A DNA stretch of 11,111 bases from Bacteroidota bacterium (lineage in GTDB: Bacteria; Bacteroidota; Bacteroidia; Chitinophagales; Chitinophagaceae): contig JAEWJV010000601.1 of NCBI GenBank assembly GCA_023386395.1, forward strand, positions 1-11,111. The letters run 5' to 3'. Below are positions 7,315 through 11,111 of the stretch, in pieces. How positions within the stretch are numbered: the stretch's first letter is position 1; every line of letters starts with the position of its first letter. Both the position numbers and the translations under genes were made by a program. Below the pieces are notes generated by a model that saw only the letters and a program-made list of their open reading frames with translations, was not told the DNA's origin and ran no database searches.

Positions 7315-7337
7315 AATAATAGGCACTGAAATTATTT

Positions 7338-7368
7338 AAGTCCTGGTGTTTTTCACTGCAGGACTTTT
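7338..7368 (+). terminator. Hairpin terminator between the small ORF and the TPR gene
   Basis: AAGTCCTG (7338-7345) pairs with CAGGACTT (7359-7366), with an inner GTG/CAC pairing. On the plus strand it runs into TTTT, fitting termination of a rightward transcript across the small ORF. On the minus strand it sits 22 bases past the TPR stop and is followed by the weaker TTAAATAATTT, so it may also end the plug/TPR operon. Confidence 0.65.
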
Positions 7369-7388
7369 ATGCTGTAAATAATCATGCA

Positions 7389-7700
7389 TTAATAAACCAA
7401 ATCTTCATAAACCGCCTGCAGTTCATTATATGCGTGCTGATCATTTGCCTCCTTTGCCTGTTGCATCCCCTTTTCATACCATTCAATTGCAAGTGCTGTT
7501 TCACCATTTCTTTCAAGTAATTTGCCGAGATGGTAATAAGAGCCTACATAACCCGGCTCATCTTTTAAAACAGCTTCAAACAAAGCCCTTGCTTCTTTAT
7601 CGTTATTGAGTTTTATATATTCCAATGCAAGCGCATGCCTTAAAAAACTATCACCCGGCATTTGCTGCAAAAGCTCCTGTAGTTTTTCAATGCGGCCCAT
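7389..7700 (-). CDS. Small cytoplasmic tetratricopeptide-repeat protein
   Basis: Starting at ATG 7700 the product has 103 residues, with no signal peptide or membrane segment. Two TPR-like helix pairs are visible: about residues 17-50 (ALALEYIKLNNDKEARALFE region, ending EPGY) and 51-86 (YYHLGKLLERNGETALAIEWY region). A final helix (about 88-102) may act as a cap. TPRs serve as protein-binding scaffolds; the partner is unknown. The gene starts four bases after the stop of the large plug-domain gene, so the two are almost certainly co-transcribed and perhaps translationally coupled. A longer reading from TTG at 7712 would overlap the upstream stop and is less likely. The pairing of a cytosolic TPR protein with an exported partner is curious. 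Confidence 0.85.
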   Translation of the reverse strand: MGRIEKLQELLQQMPGDSFLRHALALEYIKLNNDKEARALFEAVLKDEPGYVGSYYHLGKLLERNGETALAIEWYEKGMQQAKEANDQHAYNELQAVYEDLVY

Positions 7701-7704
7701 AAAA

Positions 7705-10119
7705 TTATTCAATTACTTTTTCAATATGTGCAAGCTTGCCATCAGTGGTAATGCCTTCTACAATTACACGGAAACGTTGCGTAACATCGTTGTTATAAAA
7801 TTTGAGGCGGAATGTATTATTGGTTGGTGTAGTTAATACATTAGGTGACCAGAACAAAGTTGTGCGCAAATCTTTTTGATCACTATTCTCGCTATAAATA
7901 TCATAATTGGGCGAGTAAAATTCCTTTTGTTCGGAATAACCAATAATTACTTTATAAGGCAACCCTTTACCGGGCGTAGTGGCCACATCGCCGCCCTTGC
8001 GCGTGTAAATTGCTATGGCCCCGTTTGCACCGCCGCCAACAGCGCCTATAAATGGGGGCCGTAAAACTTTTACATAAGCTATATCACTCATGCTTATACT
8101 TTGAAGCATGCTTGCATCAGCAGGTGTTTCGTTATAAAAAAATGCCGGCGTGCCGCCGCGCCAGGTAACACTTGGCGTGGAACCTGCTGTTGTTATCTGC
8201 AGGCCCGGAACCCTGCCCTGCAAATACTGAAATACACTCATGGCGCTTCTTCCAAAGGGATCGGTCATCACATCAAACTGGTAGCCATCACCACTAAAAA
8301 GCGGCGATGCATATTTTTCATCCAATACCTGCATGGGGCTTTTAGTCCTTGTTTTTACAACAACATCCTGCAGCGTTGTACCCTCCCTGAACTTTGCATT
8401 ACGCAGTTCTTCTTCGGCGAGCCTGCGCCTGTAATTTTCAGTTGCCGTATCAGCAAGAAAAGCATTGGCCGCCGTATCTTCTGTAATTGTTTTTGGTGAA
8501 GACAAACTATTGTCAAAATTGACAACGGAAGAATTGGCAAAGCTTTCATTACCTGATATTTTATAATAAATTTTTGAAGTATCGTATAAGATAATATTTG
8601 GATTGGCAAACTTCCCGGATTGGTCAACTATCGCCTGCTCAAAACGGTTGGACGTATCCTTACTGTTATTAATAATAAGCAGGAGCATAGCGCCTTTTTT
8701 TAACTGCTGGTCTGTTGCACCGTACACTTTGCCGGCAAGGCTTAAATAATCGGCTTCGTTCTGGTATTTTATTTTTGGATATTTATTACGAATAGAATTT
8801 TCCCAATCAATGCGGCGCCAGCCATTGGTAAGCATTACAAGGTCGAGCTGCTTTTGCAGCGTATCAGAATTGTTTTGAAAATAATAATAAGGATGATAAA
8901 CATTGCCTTTTAGATCACCGGTTAAAAGCAGGTGGGATACAATATCATCGGAACTGTCAATGCCAATGCCCGCGTCTGTTACAGCAACAGAAAGGTTTGT
9001 GGCAATAGAGTCTGTATGAATCACCAATGTGTTCAGCTTGCGTTTATCAGTGCCTAACTCCGCAAAACCAACTTCAGGTTCAAAACTATAATTTTCATTA
9101 TTAATGAAAGTAATGCGCTCTGCAATGGCCACCCAGTTTGAATCGAAAATAGTTACCTGCAAAATACCGGAAGGAAGTTCTTTGACCGGTATGGCGCCGC
9201 CGGTTACGGGCACATCTTTTAAATTAACGGCAGCGCCATACACAAGGTGCTGCTGCATGGAAGCAATAATGTATAATTTCTGAAAATTAGCCGGTACATT
9301 ATCTGACCGCTGTATGGTAAACGATCTTGTATCGGCTTGTGGCAATACTTTCAATACAATGCCTGTAGCCTGCGTAGCCGGCAATTTTGATTCGTAACTA
9401 TTGCCCAGGTCATCCTTCCATTTTGCAGTATAGGTTTCACCATTTTTAGCTGTGAGCGAAAATGCACCCATGCCATCGTGTATGGTTTTTATATCGGCCA
9501 CTTTTGTATTGCTGTTATTAAAAACAGCACCGCTTACTGGCGCCGGCGTTCCGTCAAAATGCACAGCTTTAAATGCAATGTTGGTTTCAATATTTTCAAC
9601 AATATTGCCGCCTTCGGGCAAAAATTGTATAGCTGTTTTAATGGCAGGCACTGGCCTTTTACTTACAGGCTTTGGCTGAATAATGCGGATGGTTTTCCTG
9701 TAAAGAAAAGATGAATCAAAATTCAACATCCATTTTGTATAAGCCTTTACATATACAACCTCATCTTTAAATTCGAGCGGAAGGCTGTAATCGCCGCTGC
9801 CACCGGATTGCAGAACAGGAGATACACAATGTTTCAGCACTCTGCCTTGTGTATTGATAAAATCAATGTAAACCGTTTTGCTTATCTGCGAAGGGTCGGC
9901 GCCGGTCGTTATGTATGATTTAAACCAGATGGTTTCGCCAGGCGCATAAGCAGGCTTATCAAACTGAACATAAATTTTTTCCTGCGGAAAATTGGTTGCT
10001 AAAGTTTCCAGACTGTTTTGAACGCTGTTGATGCTTATATTTTGAGATTGAGCACCTGTTGTTATTGCAGCAAACAGGCATGAGGCAAATAAACAGCGCA
10101 TGATTACAGGAATGTTCAT
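7705..10119 (-). CDS. Secreted MG2-like and TonB-plug domain protein without a beta-barrel
   Basis: The 804-residue product starts with a signal peptide (hydrophobic LFASCLFAAIT, likely cleavage near AQSQ at 23-26). Residues about 46-147 resemble a macroglobulin MG2 domain (KIYVQFDKPAYAPGETIWFK, then YSLPLEFKDEVVYVKAYTKW). A second MG-like sandwich follows (about 163-235, starting IQFLPEGG). After a long beta-rich middle, residues about 580-710 are a TonB-receptor plug: TTLQDVVV, then FQYLQGRVPGLQI, then GANGAIAIYTRKGG. The last ~95 residues form a small beta domain (TTLFWSPN region and FRVIVEGI). A true TonB receptor would need a 22-strand barrel after the plug; there is no room for one. Such barrel-less MG2/plug proteins are common in Bacteroidota and their role is unsettled; cell-envelope binding or assembly is inference. 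It heads an operon with the TPR gene. C14 within the signal region makes lipidation possible but not convincing. Confidence 0.88.
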   Translation of the reverse strand: MNIPVIMRCLFASCLFAAITTGAQSQNISINSVQNSLETLATNFPQEKIYVQFDKPAYAPGETIWFKSYITTGADPSQISKTVYIDFINTQGRVLKHCVSPVLQSGGSGDYSLPLEFKDEVVYVKAYTKWMLNFDSSFLYRKTIRIIQPKPVSKRPVPAIKTAIQFLPEGGNIVENIETNIAFKAVHFDGTPAPVSGAVFNNSNTKVADIKTIHDGMGAFSLTAKNGETYTAKWKDDLGNSYESKLPATQATGIVLKVLPQADTRSFTIQRSDNVPANFQKLYIIASMQQHLVYGAAVNLKDVPVTGGAIPVKELPSGILQVTIFDSNWVAIAERITFINNENYSFEPEVGFAELGTDKRKLNTLVIHTDSIATNLSVAVTDAGIGIDSSDDIVSHLLLTGDLKGNVYHPYYYFQNNSDTLQKQLDLVMLTNGWRRIDWENSIRNKYPKIKYQNEADYLSLAGKVYGATDQQLKKGAMLLLIINNSKDTSNRFEQAIVDQSGKFANPNIILYDTSKIYYKISGNESFANSSVVNFDNSLSSPKTITEDTAANAFLADTATENYRRRLAEEELRNAKFREGTTLQDVVVKTRTKSPMQVLDEKYASPLFSGDGYQFDVMTDPFGRSAMSVFQYLQGRVPGLQITTAGSTPSVTWRGGTPAFFYNETPADASMLQSISMSDIAYVKVLRPPFIGAVGGGANGAIAIYTRKGGDVATTPGKGLPYKVIIGYSEQKEFYSPNYDIYSENSDQKDLRTTLFWSPNVLTTPTNNTFRLKFYNNDVTQRFRVIVEGITTDGKLAHIEKVIE

Positions 10120-10215
10120 AGTTGCAATTCTATTTCAAATTATTATTATGCAAATAAGCAATATTTATCTTAACAGTTCATCAACAAAATTATCTTGCAA
10201 TATATACTGTATTGA

Positions 10216-10259
10216 AACGCCCTGTAAAATTTTGACATAGGGAATGTTTATTGGGCGTT
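10216..10259 (+). repeat. Inverted repeat in the leader of the acetyltransferase gene
   Basis: AACGCCC (10216-10222) and GGGCGTT (10253-10259) are exact inverted copies with a 30-base spacer. A competing pairing, CCCT (10220-10223) with AGGG (10239-10242), uses the same left arm. The element ends 33 bases before the ATG at 10293. It could be an operator-like site or a leader RNA structure, or it could be chance. Confidence 0.35.
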
Positions 10260-10292
10260 CCATCTTTCCTGATTAAAAAATAAACGGGTGAA

Positions 10293-10769
10293 ATGAATAT
10301 AACGTGGTATTGTAAAGCTTTTAATGAATTATCGCCGATTGAAATGTATAAAGTCCTGCAGTTACGCAGCCAGGTTTTTGTAGTAGAACAAAACTGTGTT
10401 TTTTTAGATATGGATAATAAAGATGAGGGTTGTTTGCACATGATGGGTTTTGTAAACGATGCGCTGGCGGCTTATACCCGGCTTGTGCCGCCAGGATATA
10501 TTTATGAGGAAATGTCAATTGGGCGTGTAGTAACATCATCCGGGCATCGCAGCAAAGGCCTGGGGAAAGAATTGATGCAGCGTTCCATTGCTTTATGCAG
10601 GCAATATTTTGGTGGTGGTCCCATTAAGATCGGTGCGCAATATTATCTTTTGAAATTTTATACTTCGCTTGGGTTTAAAGTGATAAGCGATATTTATCTG
10701 GAAGATGGCATTGAGCATGTGTATATGATATTGGATGATACATTTCCGGCCGGAGAAGTAAATTATTAA
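10293..10769 (+). CDS. elaA: ElaA-type GNAT N-acetyltransferase
   Basis: The 158-residue product aligns along its length with E. coli ElaA, a GNAT-fold acyl-CoA-dependent acetyltransferase of uncertain substrate. Shared signatures are LQLRSQVFVVEQNC (22-35), the strand MSIGRVV (74-80), the acetyl-CoA loop HRSKGLGKELM (85-95, an RxxGxG pattern) and IGAQYYLLKFYTSLGF (113-128), ending in EDGIEHVYM. Length is close to the E. coli protein's roughly 150 residues. It is cytosolic, with no signal sequence. It is divergent from the large plug-domain gene and followed 52 bases later by an ABC ATPase on the same strand, with no hairpin between them, so co-transcription is possible though no functional link is known. 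Confidence 0.93.
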   Translation: MNITWYCKAFNELSPIEMYKVLQLRSQVFVVEQNCVFLDMDNKDEGCLHMMGFVNDALAAYTRLVPPGYIYEEMSIGRVVTSSGHRSKGLGKELMQRSIALCRQYFGGGPIKIGAQYYLLKFYTSLGFKVISDIYLEDGIEHVYMILDDTFPAGEVNY

Positions 10770-10771
10770 TG

Positions 10772-10779
10772 CACTTTTG
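10772..10779 (+). promoter_or_regulatory. Candidate -7 box for the ABC ATPase gene
   Basis: CACTTTTG followed by CAG is one mismatch from TAnnTTTG and sits 42 bases ahead of the ATG at 10822. It resembles the box ahead of ligD (CACCTTTG followed by CA). No TTG is found at the normal upstream spacing, so the gene may instead be read through from elaA. Confidence 0.35.
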
Positions 10780-10821
10780 CAGTCCGTAAATAAGATCAAT
10801 CAGAAAATTGAGGTTAAACGA

Positions 10822-11111
10822 ATGAAGGTATTATTAGAAGTAAAGAATGTTTCAAAAAAAGTTGAAGACCGTATAATTGCAGATAATATAAGTTTTGTAC
10901 AACAGCCCTTGCAGAAAATAGCTATTGCAGGTGAATCAGGAGCAGGCAAAACAACTTTGCTGAAGATGATAACCGGCCATGTGCAACCAACCGGCGGAAC
11001 AATTTTATTTAATGGTGAAAGCGTGATTGGCCCCGAAGAAAAGCTGATGCCCGGCCATAAAAAGATGGGTTATTTATCGCAACATTATGAACTTCCCAAT
11101 CATTACCGGGT
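10822..11111 (+). CDS. ABC transporter ATP-binding protein (partial, runs off right edge)
   Basis: From ATG at 10822 an open frame of 96 complete codons continues past the window edge. It begins MKVLLEVKNVSKKV, the usual first strands of an ABC nucleotide-binding domain. The Walker A motif GESGAGKTT lies at residues 37-45, and a Q-loop-like YLSQH is at about 86-90. The signature motif, Walker B and H-loop are outside the window. The protein would energise an ABC importer or exporter, but which substrate class cannot be told from this part. A GAGG element at 10810-10813, eight bases before the ATG, is a possible Shine-Dalgarno site, rare among the genes here. Confidence 0.9.
   Translation, partial: MKVLLEVKNVSKKVEDRIIADNISFVQQPLQKIAIAGESGAGKTTLLKMITGHVQPTGGTILFNGESVIGPEEKLMPGHKKMGYLSQHYELPNHYR

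Noticed and set aside
7700..7712. Longer TPR protein starting at TTG 7712 (adds MNNF)
   Set aside because: TTG is an uncommon start and overlaps the preceding gene's stop; ATG at 7700 begins right at the first helix and gives the usual tight operon spacing.
8101..8499. Plus-strand open frame of 132 codons inside the plug-domain gene
   Set aside because: It lies wholly antisense to the conserved plug domain, and its Cys- and Arg-rich composition is typical of a shadow frame.
7705..10119. Full TonB-dependent outer-membrane receptor
   Set aside because: The plug domain is at the C-terminal end and only about 95 residues follow it, far too few for a 22-strand barrel.

Overview
The window reads as chromosomal DNA from a member of the Bacteroidota, probably Chitinophagales/Chitinophagaceae or a close relative (inference). 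Supporting signs: moderate-to-low GC, A-rich leaders in place of clear Shine-Dalgarno sites, possible TAnnTTTG-type -7 boxes, signal peptides ending AKA|Q or AQSQ, a secreted MG2-like plus TonB-plug protein without a beta-barrel, GloVer tandem repeats, a secreted DinB-fold protein and an N-terminal-ligase LigD. I see no phage, transposon, CRISPR, rRNA or tRNA signature. The content is mostly household and envelope genes.

Layout, left to right. 1-1038 (-): a secreted GloVer-repeat protein running off the left edge. 1039-1371: a divergent, gene-free spacer. 1372-2298 (+): a membrane-anchored diheme cytochrome c, convergent with 2363-3163 (-), a lipoprotein glycerophosphodiester phosphodiesterase, with a strong GC hairpin between them. 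3335-4159 (+): purine nucleoside phosphorylase, convergent with 4257-6398 (-), a two-domain LigD (ligase then polymerase, no phosphoesterase). 6497-7105 (-): an exported DinB-fold protein with a perfect 30-bp palindromic terminator just before ligD. 7237-7314 (+): a possible 25-residue small ORF ending next to a hairpin. 7705-10119 (-) and 7389-7700 (-): an apparent two-gene operon of a large secreted MG2/plug protein followed four bases later by a small cytoplasmic TPR protein. 10293-10769 (+): an ElaA-type acetyltransferase. 10822 to the right edge (+): the start of an ABC-transporter ATPase.

The genes do not form one pathway. The only tight functional pairing visible is the plug/TPR operon; elaA and the ABC ATPase may be co-transcribed. 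I found no convincing undescribed multi-gene system. The points most worth a second look are the phosphoesterase-less LigD, the Asp in place of the vertebrate purine-recognition Asn in the nucleoside phosphorylase, the plug/TPR pair, the small ORF with its hairpin, and the inverted repeats ahead of elaA.
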